Source of the DNA: Desulforhabdus sp. TSK | GTDB taxonomy: Bacteria > Desulfobacterota > Syntrophobacteria > Syntrophobacterales > Syntrophobacteraceae | Assembly (NCBI RefSeq): GCF_022836495.1 | Contig: NZ_BQXM01000007.1 | Span: forward strand, 62,001-126,000 | Direction of reading: 5' to 3' | Length of the DNA: 64,000 nt | In this document: piece after piece, positions 54,401 to 62,322 of the stretch | Numbering within the stretch: the stretch's first letter is position 1 | Layout: every line of letters starts with the position of its first letter | Position numbers and translations under genes: made by a program | Notes under the pieces: generated by a model | Told to the model about the DNA's origin: nothing | The model's input: the letters and a program-made list of their open reading frames with translations, nothing else | Database searches by the model: none

Positions 54401-55300
54401 GGCGGCCATGCGACCGAAGAGCGGGAGCACCAGCGTGTTGAAATATCGCCTCTCCTCCAGGCGCTGAACGGTCTCGCGTATATCGCTTTCCGTGGGCATG
54501 AAAATGAGCACGTCCCCTCGCATTCTTCTTTCGCGACGGGATTTCAGTTCATCCACAGCGGCCACGGCGTGGTCGACATAGGTCGTTTCGTCATCCTCTT
54601 CCTCCGGGAGCGACGGGGGGCGGTAACGCACCTCGACGGGATAGGTGCGCCCGGACACCTCGATGATGGGAGCATCCCCAAAGGCCCGGGAGAATTTTTC
54701 CGGATCGATGGTGGCGGAGGTGATGACGACGTTGAGATCGGGGCGGCGCGGAAGGATATTTTTGATCAGCCCCAGAAGGAAATCGATGTTGAGGGTCCGC
54801 TCGTGGGCTTCATCGACAATGAGGGTGTCGTACGCGCGAAAAAGGTGGTCCTTCTGAGCTTCCGCCAGGAGGATGCCGTCCGTCATGAATTTGATGCGGG
54901 TGCTGCGCGCGGTGCGGTCTTGAAACCGAATCTTGTAGCCCACCCAGGGTGGCCCCATGTCCTGGAGCTCCTCAGCCACTCGATGCGCCAGCGTGATGGC
55001 GGCGATGCGGCGAGGCTGGGTACAGCCGATCATCCCCGAGCGGGCCCGGCCGGCCTCCAGGCATAATTTGGGAATCTGCGTGCTCTTCCCCGATCCGGTT
55101 TCCCCGGTGATGACAAGCACCTGGTGATCCGCCAGGGCACGGAGGATTTCCTCCCTTCGCGCAACAATGGGCAGATCCTCCGGATAGGTGGGGATAAAAG
55201 GAGCTTCAACGGAAGGATAGGCCGAACGGACTGATTTGTGGTCTTCCAAAGGGTGCATAAATGACATATTCAAAAGGAGCAGACAGAGGTCTGTCTCCAT
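51446..55300 (-). CDS. hrpA: DEAH-box ATP-dependent RNA helicase HrpA
   Basis: About 1284 residues. Helicase motifs: GETGSGKSTQIPKL, TQPRRIAA, VDEAHERTLNIDFLLG, ITSATIDPEKF and QRQGRCGRVGEG, then the ratchet/OB region and a long C-terminal domain characteristic of HrpA (total about 1300 in E. coli). It remodels RNA or ribosomes in the cytoplasm. The start is uncertain: ATG at 55300 follows AGGAG too closely, ATG at 55267 is possible, and the frame extends to 55363 inside a palindromic repeat. First gene of a three-gene minus-strand operon. Confidence 0.92.
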   Translation of the reverse strand: METDLCLLLLNMSFMHPLEDHKSVRSAYPSVEAPFIPTYPEDLPIVARREEILRALADHQVLVITGETGSGKSTQIPKLCLEAGRARSGMIGCTQPRRIAAITLAHRVAEELQDMGPPWVGYKIRFQDRTARSTRIKFMTDGILLAEAQKDHLFRAYDTLIVDEAHERTLNIDFLLGLIKNILPRRPDLNVVITSATIDPEKFSRAFGDAPIIEVSGRTYPVEVRYRPPSLPEEEDDETTYVDHAVAAVDELKSRRERRMRGDVLIFMPTESDIRETVQRLEERRYFNTLVLPLFGRMAAGDQQRIFRPTAKDKIVVATNVAETSLTIPGIRYVIDTGLARISQYNARSRTQALPVAPISQASADQRQGRCGRVGEGVCIRLYSRDDYLQRPPYTPPEIQRSNLAEVILRMLYLRLGNIQELPFLDPPSPAAVKDGFAVLKELGAVDDHRKLTPVGRTMARLPIDPRLSRMLMEARKEGAVHEVAILAAALSIQDPRERPLEKEAQADQAHARFRDPRSDFTALLKIWSTFWKMDGEDRGAALLSRSQMRKFCRDHFLSYRRMSEWRDIFDEIRDILKDLGGFDMNRQPASYDAIHRSLLSGYLSHIGMRKEKNLYLGTKNRQVMIFPGSGLFNKGGGWIAAAELVQTSRLFARTAACIEPEWLEELGKHLCRSSFFEPHWEKKRGQVVAFEKVTLYGLTVVDRRKVDFGRVRPDEAREIFIRSALVEGDVFGSYGFLEHNRKLIHDIEELESKTRRRDLLVDEETLFRFYDERLPRLSDIRSFDRLLKDQGSDAFLRMTEADLLQTAPDFEILEQFPDALVLDDMELPLRYTFHPGESDDGVTVTVPVHLLPRLEKDSFDWLVPGMLLEKVTLLLKSLPKNLRRQCVPVGETAQRLVEALPFRQGHLGFQLSRCARDMMGVRVPPEAWDLKDLPPHLKMRFEVMGPDGTVLGSGQDLQDLMALAVEPRDDSSWEQAKKRWERPGFVSWEFGELPEKIELGKGTPGQVRYAYPGLAAEGRTVALRLFDDPRGALTASQDGLLLLYELAFTSELKQLTRSWVFPENMAPMLFFMGNRTEALHRLHKHLLRELFGLSAPRQPDRKQFMETVERLKGSLGALGRTLLDEILQAIQERHAVRYSLDRFRRMAAGNGAVIHRLDLLMDELNKLVPGDFLDHYDQERIRELPRYLKALQLRGERVYVNPEKDRIKGEPLLLHQKRLEEMVRTVSLQQGAEGFRLANEFRWMLEELKISVFAPEIKTRLRISPKRLDEKWQEWLSWMGRIG

Positions 55301-55357
55301 GTCTCCTGGGAAAAAATCGAAAACCCTCTCGGGAGGCTGTCTAAAAATTCTTTTCCT

Positions 55358-55390
55358 CGTCATTCCGGCGGTCTTTTAGCCGGAATGACG
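55358..55390. repeat. Palindromic repeat of the CGTCATTCCGGC type
   Basis: Arms 55358-55369 and 55379-55390 are perfect 12-bp complements with a 9-base loop. The arm sequence belongs to a dispersed REP-like class found between genes in many proteobacteria. It lies upstream of hrpA and overlaps the extreme upstream part of its open frame, which argues that hrpA starts downstream of it. Confidence 0.75.
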
Positions 55391-55547
55391 AAACAAGGTA
55401 CATGCTCAGAGTGATTGACTCATTATTTAGACAACATCTCAGGGACCATTCCCTGCTCAGAGTTAGAAGGATCTTTACAAATCTGACCCCTTATGTCAAT
55501 TGTCTGAGGCACTTTGCACAGGATACTCAAAGGATACGGGAGAGGAC

Positions 55548-56369
55548 ATGGGGATTTTCCGCAGCCAGGTAGAAGAAGCCGCCGCTTACATCGGCGGAAA
55601 GCTCACACTTCAGCCGAAGATCGCCCTGATCCTGGGGACTGGACTGGGCGGAATCGTCGATGCCATGGAGCAGGCCTCGGTTTTCCCCTACGGAGACATT
55701 CCCCACTATCCCGTGAGCACGGTCCCCAGCCACGAAGGCCGCCTGGTGTGCGGAACCTGGGCCGGAAAACCGGTCCTGGTCATGCAGGGACGCTTTCATC
55801 TGTACGAAGGGTATACGGCCCGGCAGATTTCCTTCCCCATTCGCGTCCTCCGTGCCCTGGGCATCGAAACCCTCATCCTCTCCAACGCCGCGGGAGGCCT
55901 GAACCCACAGTTCCATGCGGGTGACCTGATGCTCATCACCGACCACATCAACCTGACGGGGCACAATCCCCTGCGCGGCCCCAATGTGGATGCGTGGGGA
56001 CCCCGGTTTCCCGACATGACGGAACCCTACCACCGGGGGCTTGGGGAGTTGACTGTCTGTACGGCCCTTTCGGAGCGGATTCCTCTCCATCGGGGTGTGT
56101 ACGTGGGGGTGATGGGCCCCAACCTGGAGACTGCCGCGGAAACACGCTTCCTGCGGGCCATGGGAGCCGATGCGGTGGGCATGTCCACCGTCATGGAGGT
56201 CATCACGGCTGTCCATGCGGGACTCAGAGTCCTGGGAATTTCCGTCATCACCAACGTGAACCTCCCCGATGCCTATCAGCCCGCGCCCCTGGAAGAGATC
56301 ATCGCCACGGCGGAGAAAGCCGGGTCGAGGCTGGTTCATCTGCTCTCTAAAGTATTGGTAGAGATTTAA
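55548..56369 (+). CDS. Purine nucleoside phosphorylase (type I, trimeric class)
   Basis: 273 residues. ALILGTGLGGIVDAM, MQGRFHLYEGYTA (phosphate site), SNAAGGLNPQF, NPLRGPN, GVMGPNLETAAETRFLRAMG and GMSTVMEVITAVHAGLRVLG are the PNP/MTAP-family motifs; the Asn in VITNVNL favours 6-oxopurine nucleosides over methylthioadenosine. It cleaves inosine or guanosine with phosphate. GGGAG precedes the ATG at 55548 by a few bases. It is followed by two deaminases, suggesting linked salvage. Confidence 0.9.
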   Translation: MGIFRSQVEEAAAYIGGKLTLQPKIALILGTGLGGIVDAMEQASVFPYGDIPHYPVSTVPSHEGRLVCGTWAGKPVLVMQGRFHLYEGYTARQISFPIRVLRALGIETLILSNAAGGLNPQFHAGDLMLITDHINLTGHNPLRGPNVDAWGPRFPDMTEPYHRGLGELTVCTALSERIPLHRGVYVGVMGPNLETAAETRFLRAMGADAVGMSTVMEVITAVHAGLRVLGISVITNVNLPDAYQPAPLEEIIATAEKAGSRLVHLLSKVLVEI

Positions 56370-56422
56370 AGTGCCGGCATCCGGTTGCTGCGACCCACCG
56401 CCCCTGGATACTTGCAGACTGA

Positions 56423-57814
56423 ATGGAATCCATCATGCCACAAACCGCGCCGCTTGAACCCCTGCAGCATCAGGAAGCTACGACCCGATCCCATCAGCCG
56501 GCAGAGGCCGACCTGCTGCTCTTGAACGGAACGGTTTTGACGCTCAACGAGAAACAGCAAAGCTTCCTCCCCGGAGCCGTGGCCATCGGAGGGGGAGTCA
56601 TCCTGGAGGTAGGGCCCTCCGACTCCGTCGCCGCGCGATATCGAGCGAAAAAGACCCTGGACGTGGAGGGGTGCACGGTTCTGCCGGGCCTCATCAACGG
56701 GCACACCCACGCTGCCATGACCCTCTTTCGAGGTCTCGCCGACGACCTCCCCCTCATGGAATGGCTGCAGCAGCATATCTTCCCCGCCGAGCAGCGCCTG
56801 ACAGCCGAATGGGTCTACTGGGGAACGCTCCTGGCCTGCGCCGAAATGATTTTATCGGGCACCACGACCTTTTGCGACATGTATCTCTTCGAGGACAAGG
56901 TGGCTCAGGCCGCCAGGAAAGCCGGCATGCGCGCCCTTGTGGGAGAGGTGCTGTACGATTTTCCATCGCCCCACTACGGCCCGGTGGAAAAGGGGCTGCA
57001 GTTTACGGAGTCGCTCATCGAGGAATGGAAAGGGGATCCTCTCGTCCGTATTGCGGTGGAACCGCACGCCATTTACACGTGCTCGCCCCAGCTCCTGCAG
57101 CGATGCACCGGCCTGGCCGAACGGCATGCGGTTCCCCTCATCATGCACCTCTCGGAAACTCAAACCGAAGTCGATCAATGCCTCGGGCAGCATGGATGCC
57201 GCCCTGTCGCTCACCTGGAGCGCCTCGGCCTTTTGAGCTCAAGCCTCATCGCGGACCACTGCGTCGCCCTGGATGCCGGGGACATGGACCTCCTGGCACG
57301 GTACGACGTCCAGGTGATCCACAACCCCGAAAGCAACATGAAGCTGGCCTCGGGCATTGCCCCCGTGCCCCAGCTCCTGGCCATGGGCGTCAATGTCGCG
57401 CTGGGCACCGACGGGTGCGCCAGCAATAACGATTTGGACCTTTTTGGAGAGATGGATACCTGTGCCAAGCTCCACAAGGTGGCTCAACGCGACCCCACGG
57501 CTCTTCCAGCACCCGCAACCCTCCAGATGGCCACGCGCAACGGCGCGCGAGCCTTGGGCCTGGGCGGCCGACTGGGAGAGCTCACCCCCGGGAGCCTGGC
57601 GGACATTATCGTCGTGGAATTCCGGAAGCCCCATCTGACTCCCGTCTTCGATCCCGTGAGCCACCTGGTCTATGCAGCCCGCGGATCCGACGTGCGGCAC
57701 AGTATCATTCACGGTCGTCTGGTCATGGAAGACCGCAGGATACAGACTTTCGACATGAACGAGGTCATGGACCATGTGCGCAGCTTCGCCCGTGCCCTTC
57801 GCTCCCGGGGGTGA
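56423..57814 (+). CDS. mtaD: 5-methylthioadenosine/S-adenosylhomocysteine deaminase, copy 1
   Basis: 463 residues. The amidohydrolase metal site is complete: LINGHTHAAMTLFRGLADDL, HLSETQTEVDQC and GTDGCASNNDLDLFGEMD. These are MtaD-type motifs; the enzyme deaminates SAH or methylthioadenosine to the inosine derivatives. Related guanine or chlorohydrolase-type substrates cannot be excluded. The end overlaps the open frame of the second copy, and the stop at 57812-57814 is one base before the next ATG. Confidence 0.86.
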   Translation: MESIMPQTAPLEPLQHQEATTRSHQPAEADLLLLNGTVLTLNEKQQSFLPGAVAIGGGVILEVGPSDSVAARYRAKKTLDVEGCTVLPGLINGHTHAAMTLFRGLADDLPLMEWLQQHIFPAEQRLTAEWVYWGTLLACAEMILSGTTTFCDMYLFEDKVAQAARKAGMRALVGEVLYDFPSPHYGPVEKGLQFTESLIEEWKGDPLVRIAVEPHAIYTCSPQLLQRCTGLAERHAVPLIMHLSETQTEVDQCLGQHGCRPVAHLERLGLLSSSLIADHCVALDAGDMDLLARYDVQVIHNPESNMKLASGIAPVPQLLAMGVNVALGTDGCASNNDLDLFGEMDTCAKLHKVAQRDPTALPAPATLQMATRNGARALGLGGRLGELTPGSLADIIVVEFRKPHLTPVFDPVSHLVYAARGSDVRHSIIHGRLVMEDRRIQTFDMNEVMDHVRSFARALRSRG

Positions 57815-57815
57815 C

Positions 57816-59177
57816 ATGGACTCGCCTTCCACACCCCGGGAAGTCGACCAGCTCCTGACCCACGTCGACTGGGTCGTCACCTGCGATGCGTCCATGCGGT
57901 GCATCCCCAACGGTGCGGTGGCCATCGACGGCGACAGCCTGGTGGCCGTAGGACCGACGGATGAAGTCCAGGCGGCATTTCGTGGACGCCGGGAGATGGA
58001 CCTGAAAAGGCACCTCCTGCTGCCCGGTCTCATCAACACCCATACCCACGCTGCCATGAGCCTTTTCAGGGGCATGGGAAGCGACCTGCCCCTGGATCGC
58101 TGGCTGCAGGAGGTCATCTTCCCCGCGGAATCCCTCCATGTGAATCCTGAGCTGGTCTACTGGGGTAGTCTCCTCGCGACGGTGGAAATGCTGAAAAACG
58201 GGATCACCACTTTCTGCGACGGGTACTTCCATGAAGAAGCAACCGTCTCGGCCGCCCTGGATTCGGGAATGCGGGCCGTGCTGGGGCAGGGCATCCTGGA
58301 TTTCCCATCGCCTGACCAGCCGGACCCCGGCCGTTCGAGGGAGCGGGCAGAAACGTTTCTCTCCAAATTTCCGGCAGGAACGGATCGCATACGCCCTTCC
58401 CTCTTTTGCCACGCCCCCTACACGTGCTGCGCCGAGACCCTGCAGTGGGTCAAGGCCCTCTGCCGTGACCAGGGGATACTTTTTCAAATGCACCTTTCCG
58501 AAACAGCGGGCGAAGTCAAGAGAATGGTCCAGGAACACGGCACAAGTCCTGTCCGCTACCTGGACCAACTGGGAATCCTGGACTCGGCAACACTGGTGGC
58601 CCACGCCGTCTGGCTGCAGCCGGATGAAATCGAGCTCCTGGCGCTTCGGGGGGTCGGTGTTTCCCATAATGCCGAAAGCAACATGAAGCTCGCCTCGGGC
58701 ATCGCCCCAGTGAGGCAGCTCCTCGCACAGGGAGTCCGCGTGGGGCTGGGTACCGACGGATGCGCCAGCAACAACGACCTGGACCTCTTCACCGAAATGG
58801 ACAGGGCATCCAAGCTGCAAAAGGTCGCATCCCTGGACCCCACGGCCGCACCCGCTCCTGAAATTCTGAGCATGGCCACGCGGCAGGGAGCCTCTCTCCT
58901 GGGCTGGGGCCGGGAAATCGGAAGCCTCGAGATGGGCAGGAAGGCCGATCTCGTGGCCATCGATCTGGACCAGCCGCACCTCACCCCCCTTTATCACCCC
59001 ATATCCCAACTGGTTTATGCGGCACAGGGAAGCGACGTTCGGCATGTATGGATCGACGGGCGGCACATCGTGGACGGAGGCTGCGTCAAGAGTGTGGTGG
59101 AAGCCAAAGTAATGCGGGAAGCGGCAAGAATCGCCCGCAAAGTTTTCCATCGCGGCAATCCCGTCCGCTGTACTTAA
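57816..59177 (+). CDS. mtaD: 5-methylthioadenosine/S-adenosylhomocysteine deaminase, copy 2
   Basis: 453 residues. LINTHTHAAMSLFRGMGSDL, HLSETAGEVKRM and GTDGCASNNDLDLFTEMD mirror the first copy, so metal ligands are intact. The ATG at 57816 lies one base after the stop of copy 1, preceded by GGGGGTGA. The pair is a tandem duplication that has diverged, most at the N-terminus and around residues 150-200, so different substrates are likely. Confidence 0.85.
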   Translation: MDSPSTPREVDQLLTHVDWVVTCDASMRCIPNGAVAIDGDSLVAVGPTDEVQAAFRGRREMDLKRHLLLPGLINTHTHAAMSLFRGMGSDLPLDRWLQEVIFPAESLHVNPELVYWGSLLATVEMLKNGITTFCDGYFHEEATVSAALDSGMRAVLGQGILDFPSPDQPDPGRSRERAETFLSKFPAGTDRIRPSLFCHAPYTCCAETLQWVKALCRDQGILFQMHLSETAGEVKRMVQEHGTSPVRYLDQLGILDSATLVAHAVWLQPDEIELLALRGVGVSHNAESNMKLASGIAPVRQLLAQGVRVGLGTDGCASNNDLDLFTEMDRASKLQKVASLDPTAAPAPEILSMATRQGASLLGWGREIGSLEMGRKADLVAIDLDQPHLTPLYHPISQLVYAAQGSDVRHVWIDGRHIVDGGCVKSVVEAKVMREAARIARKVFHRGNPVRCT

Positions 59178-59212
59178 CGGTCATGAACACCACGATGTTC
59201 ACCCCCGTCAAT

Positions 59213-59259
59213 AAAATCCCCCCTGCCCCCTTTTGCAAAGGGGGATTGAGGGGGATTTT
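59213..59259. repeat. C-rich palindromic dispersed repeat
   Basis: AAATCCCCCC at the left pairs with GGGGGATTT at the right, with CCCCCTTTTG and CAAAGGGGG at the centre, an imperfect palindrome of about 47 bases. It resembles the widespread AATCCCCCC...CCTTTGCAAAGG class of small interspersed elements. It lies between mtaD copy 2 and the regulator gene. It may also act as a transcription pause. Confidence 0.7.
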
Positions 59260-59282
59260 CACGGTAATTCAGGAAGCGTGTC

Positions 59283-60665
59283 ATGCGCCAAAAACATAAG
59301 ATCCTCCTGGTCGATGACGAAGCACCGTTTCGATCGGCCCTGCGTCGTCTCCTGGAAAAAAGTCATACCGTCCTTGAAGCCGATACGGGTACGAAAGCGC
59401 TGGAGCTTGCTCAAAAGGAGGAGCCGGACCTCATTCTGCTGGATATCGGACTTCCTGACACCAGCGGCCTGGAGCTGCTTCCCCGATTCAAGGAGCTTCG
59501 GCCCTCCCCCACCGTCGTGATGATCACGGCGTACGAGCAAGTGAGAGACGTGGTCACTTCCATCAAGCGCGGTGCCTTCGACTACCTCGTCAAGCCCGTC
59601 GATGTGGATGAATTCGAGGTGACCATCCAGAAGGCCCTGGAGCATTCCGGCCTGCGCAACGAAGTGGATCGCCTCCGGCAGGAGGTGCAGAGATTGCGGG
59701 GGGTGGATCACCTCATTGGGCAGGATCCCACCTTCCTCGCCGCGCAGATGCTGGCCGTCAAGAGCGCTCAAAGCAGGGACGCAGGGGTGCTCATCCAGGG
59801 TGAAAGCGGAGCCGGCAAGGAGCTCTTCGCCCGTCTCATTCACAACAACAGCCCACGGGCCGCCTACCCCTTTGTGGCGTTGAACTGCGCCGCTTTCAGC
59901 CGGGAAATCATAGAAAGCGAGCTCTTCGGCTACGAAAAGGGTGCCTTCACCGGAGCCAAGATCGAAGGAAAATCAGGCCTGCTTCAGGTGGCGGACGGCG
60001 GGACCCTTTTCCTGGACGAAGTGGTGGACCTGCACCCGGAAATCCAGGCCAAGCTCCTGCGAGTCCTGGAAGATGGTGAATTCTACCCGGTGGGAGGAAC
60101 CCGCAAGCGGAAGGTGGACATCCGTATTGTCTCCGCCTGCAACCAGGATCTGTGGGAAGCCTCGGAACAGGGCAGATTCCGCAAGGACCTTTTTTTTCGC
60201 CTGGCGACCATTCGGATTGAACTGCCGCCCCTGAGGCAGCGCCGGGAGGACATCCTCCCCCTGGCTCTTTTTTTCATGGAGGGGTTCAACGACAAGTATG
60301 GAAAGCATTTCAGGAGGATCAGCCGCAATGCCGAAGAGATCCTCCTGCAGCACGCCTGGCCGGGAAATGTGCGAGAGCTGCGGAACACCATCGAACGCGT
60401 TGTTCTCCTGGAGAATGACGAGACCATTTTGGGAAGCCATCTGCGTTTTCTGGCAGCCCCTTCCGGGGAACAGACCGCTCCCTCCGCCGAAGGGCTGCAC
60501 ATCCAACTGCCCGAAGGGGGCATCTCCCTGGACGAAATAGAAAAACAAATCATCCTCAACGCCTGCGATCGATGTCAGGGCAATAAATCGAAGGCGGCAC
60601 GGTTCCTGAGAATCCCCCGGCACATTCTGCTGTACCGCATGAAAAAATACGGAATTGAAATGTGA
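59283..60665 (+). CDS. NtrC-family sigma-54-dependent response regulator
   Basis: 460 residues. The receiver domain (1-120) has LLVDDEAPF, the phosphoacceptor Asp in LLDIGLPD and VKPVD. The AAA+ domain (about 140-375) has GESGAGKELFA, GAFTGA (the sigma-54 contact), LFLDEVVDLHPEIQ and RKDLFFRLA. The Fis-type HTH is at the C-terminus (ACDRCQGNKSKAARFLRIPR). It activates sigma-54 promoters after phosphorylation. No histidine kinase gene is adjacent and the targets are unknown. Confidence 0.94.
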   Translation: MRQKHKILLVDDEAPFRSALRRLLEKSHTVLEADTGTKALELAQKEEPDLILLDIGLPDTSGLELLPRFKELRPSPTVVMITAYEQVRDVVTSIKRGAFDYLVKPVDVDEFEVTIQKALEHSGLRNEVDRLRQEVQRLRGVDHLIGQDPTFLAAQMLAVKSAQSRDAGVLIQGESGAGKELFARLIHNNSPRAAYPFVALNCAAFSREIIESELFGYEKGAFTGAKIEGKSGLLQVADGGTLFLDEVVDLHPEIQAKLLRVLEDGEFYPVGGTRKRKVDIRIVSACNQDLWEASEQGRFRKDLFFRLATIRIELPPLRQRREDILPLALFFMEGFNDKYGKHFRRISRNAEEILLQHAWPGNVRELRNTIERVVLLENDETILGSHLRFLAAPSGEQTAPSAEGLHIQLPEGGISLDEIEKQIILNACDRCQGNKSKAARFLRIPRHILLYRMKKYGIEM

Positions 60666-60919
60666 AGAAAATCCTCCATTTCCCGCCCATTTTGAAGAAT
60701 ATTATCCACTAATCCTTTAAACAATTGGATTTATTTCTGTTTATTTTAATAATCCCCTTCATGAAAACATTCTTCCACGGCAAACAGAGAGAATATTCTC
60801 CAAATATCCTCGGGCATGCCCCAAGGACGCTTCGTCAGGAAGGTGCGGCAACAAGGCGTTTCATTCCCTTTGAACAATGGCATGATCAATGCAAAGCATT
60901 GTCAGCAAGGAGGCGGAAT

Positions 60920-61363
60920 GTGGAACCTGAACATCGCGTGCTGGTTGTTGAATCTGACGCTCCTTTAAAACGCTCTTTGGAAAATTTTTTGGAACGGGCC
61001 GGGTATATCTTTGACTGCTGTTCATCTGCCCGCGAAGCGTTGAGCCTCGTCAATGAATTTCATCATGATGTTGTGATTGTGGAATATCTCCTTCCCGATG
61101 CGAATGCTGCAGCTCTGTTGGAACAGTTGAAGCGGATTGTCCCTCATGCGGCGACGATAATGATTTCTGAATATGATTTTCGAGTGATTGCTGACGAGCT
61201 GGTTCGAGTTGAAGTGGAATCGTTCTTGAAGAAGCCCTTTGATGTTGTTGATTTTGAAGTTGCTCTCTCTTCTGCCTGTATGGATAGCTGCCTCTCGAGC
61301 GAAGAAACGAATCGGTTTTTCGATGTATACCATGAAGGTGTACCTGGAGCCCCTTTGAAGTAG
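60920..61363 (+). CDS. Stand-alone pseudo-receiver domain protein
   Basis: 147 residues starting at GTG (60920), which has AAGGAGG (60907-60913) 6 bases upstream; the frame is open further upstream but that part has no receiver similarity. The fold is a receiver: HRVLVVESDAPLKRSLENFL, VVIVEYLLPDANAAALLEQL and ESFLKKPFDVVDFE. The phosphoacceptor position is Glu (VEYLLP) and one acidic-pocket residue is changed (VVESD), but the conserved Lys is kept. It may signal without phosphorylation. It is 254 bases after the NtrC-type gene. Confidence 0.75.
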   Translation: MEPEHRVLVVESDAPLKRSLENFLERAGYIFDCCSSAREALSLVNEFHHDVVIVEYLLPDANAAALLEQLKRIVPHAATIMISEYDFRVIADELVRVEVESFLKKPFDVVDFEVALSSACMDSCLSSEETNRFFDVYHEGVPGAPLK

Positions 61364-61846
61364 GGAACTTTCGGAGTATCGACTTGTGTCGTCCCTTGTT
61401 TTCCATCGGTTGGTGCTTTTGATGACTGTGAGAGGATTTTGAAGATCGTTTTCTCTATCAACTGACTGTGCCTTTGCCATTCCCCGTTGAATTGCGCGTT
61501 CCTTCTGGTTGTATGTTGAATTCGAGCGACTGTGGAGTGTGGAAGTTGTTGTTCTCTGTGCTGCGTGGAAGTTCATGCGAATCCCGGCGATGACGTGTTG
61601 AAAGTTGAATTGCGTGCTGGTGGCTGAGTCTGTGCCGCGTCTTGGTTTTTCGAAAATCCGAGAGTCCCCTGAAACCAGTTGAAAGGCCGTGAGGAAATTC
61701 CTCACGGCCTTTTGAATTTTTGAGCCCCAAACACCATCTTGTTCCCATTCGCTCAAGATCCCCGAAAAACTCTTGCACAACTCCTCACAAAAGGGTTAGA
61801 TGAATGGAAAACGGAGCCAATCTATATCTTCAAGAGGAGAGAAGAC
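61364..61846 (+). other. 483-base region without a convincing gene, possible non-coding RNA
   Basis: The plus strand is rich in G and T. GTTGAATTGCG occurs at 61486-61496 and 61604-61614, and GTTGAATTCG at 61515-61524; GTGGAAGTT also recurs. No reading frame with a ribosome binding site covers it on the plus strand; a minus-strand frame covers it but also runs across the pseudo-receiver gene and shows no family pattern. It ends in a very strong intrinsic terminator, so it may be a long 3' UTR or a separate RNA. Confidence 0.45.
61682..61720 (+). terminator. Very strong intrinsic terminator
   Basis: A perfect 15-bp inverted repeat (61682-61696 with 61698-61712), GC-rich in the lower stem, is followed by TTGAATTTTTG. 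The orientation fits plus-strand transcription from the pseudo-receiver gene or an RNA between them. Confidence 0.85.
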
Positions 61847-62023
61847 ATGGAAACACAGAAACTTGAGTTGATTGAGAAGATGGAAACAAAGGGAATGACC
61901 GTTGCCCAGGCGGCGAAGTCCATGGAATTCGACGCGGAGCTGCTGGAGCTTTATCTCCACAAGGATGCGTACCCCGTTCCTCAAAGGATACTGGACAAAC
62001 TGGCCCAGGTCGTCAACAACTGA
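61847..62023 (+). CDS. Small hypothetical protein with helix-turn-helix-like pattern
   Basis: 58 residues from the ATG at 61847, which follows GAGGAG by 7-8 bases; an upstream in-frame ATG at 61739 is unlikely. The protein is all-helical by inspection: METQKLELIEKMETKGMTVA followed by QAAKSMEFDAELLELYLHKD, with a TVAQAAK...PQRILDKLAQV arrangement like a small HTH. It has its own terminator downstream. The family is not recognised. DNA binding is a guess. Confidence 0.6.
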   Translation: METQKLELIEKMETKGMTVAQAAKSMEFDAELLELYLHKDAYPVPQRILDKLAQVVNN

Positions 62024-62071
62024 CCGCGAGGGCAGTCATACCTGCCTGTCCCACTCCCATTGTCACCCCCT

Positions 62072-62113
62072 GGCCGACTCCGCGGCAGCCCAGCGGAATC
62101 GGCCTTTCTTTTT
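62072..62113 (+). terminator. Intrinsic terminator after the small protein gene
   Basis: GGCCGACTCCGC (62072-62083) pairs with GCGGAATCGGCC (62093-62104) with one mismatch and a 9-base loop, followed by TTTCTTTTT. It separates the small gene from the hydrogenase operon. Confidence 0.85.
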
Positions 62114-62167
62114 CACTCGCATCAAAACGCACAAGCAATCAGGAGATTACGCAATTATTTTCACAAC

Positions 62168-62196
62168 TTGACAGCCAGAGACCTTAGTGATAACAA
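62168..62196 (+). promoter_or_regulatory. Candidate promoter of the hydrogenase operon
   Basis: TTGACA (62168-62173) is a perfect -35 element, and TAACAA (62191-62196) lies 17 bases away as a weak -10. It is located after the preceding terminator and about 125 bases before the hydrogenase start. No clear sigma-54 (GG-N10-GC) site was seen. Confidence 0.4.
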
Positions 62197-62322
62197 GCAC
62201 ATACCATAGGGATGTGAAGGAAGACAGCCGGGCTCACCATGGGACCGCCCGAGGTGTGGAGATAGCATTGGATCGGCAGGAGGCTCGAACAACGTTTTTC
62301 GAACGGCTTGAGGAGATGTCTG

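Noticed and set aside
61022-61780. Minus-strand open frame of 252 codons across the non-coding stretch
   Set aside because: It runs antisense through most of the pseudo-receiver gene and across the strong terminator, and its translation has no domain-like pattern.
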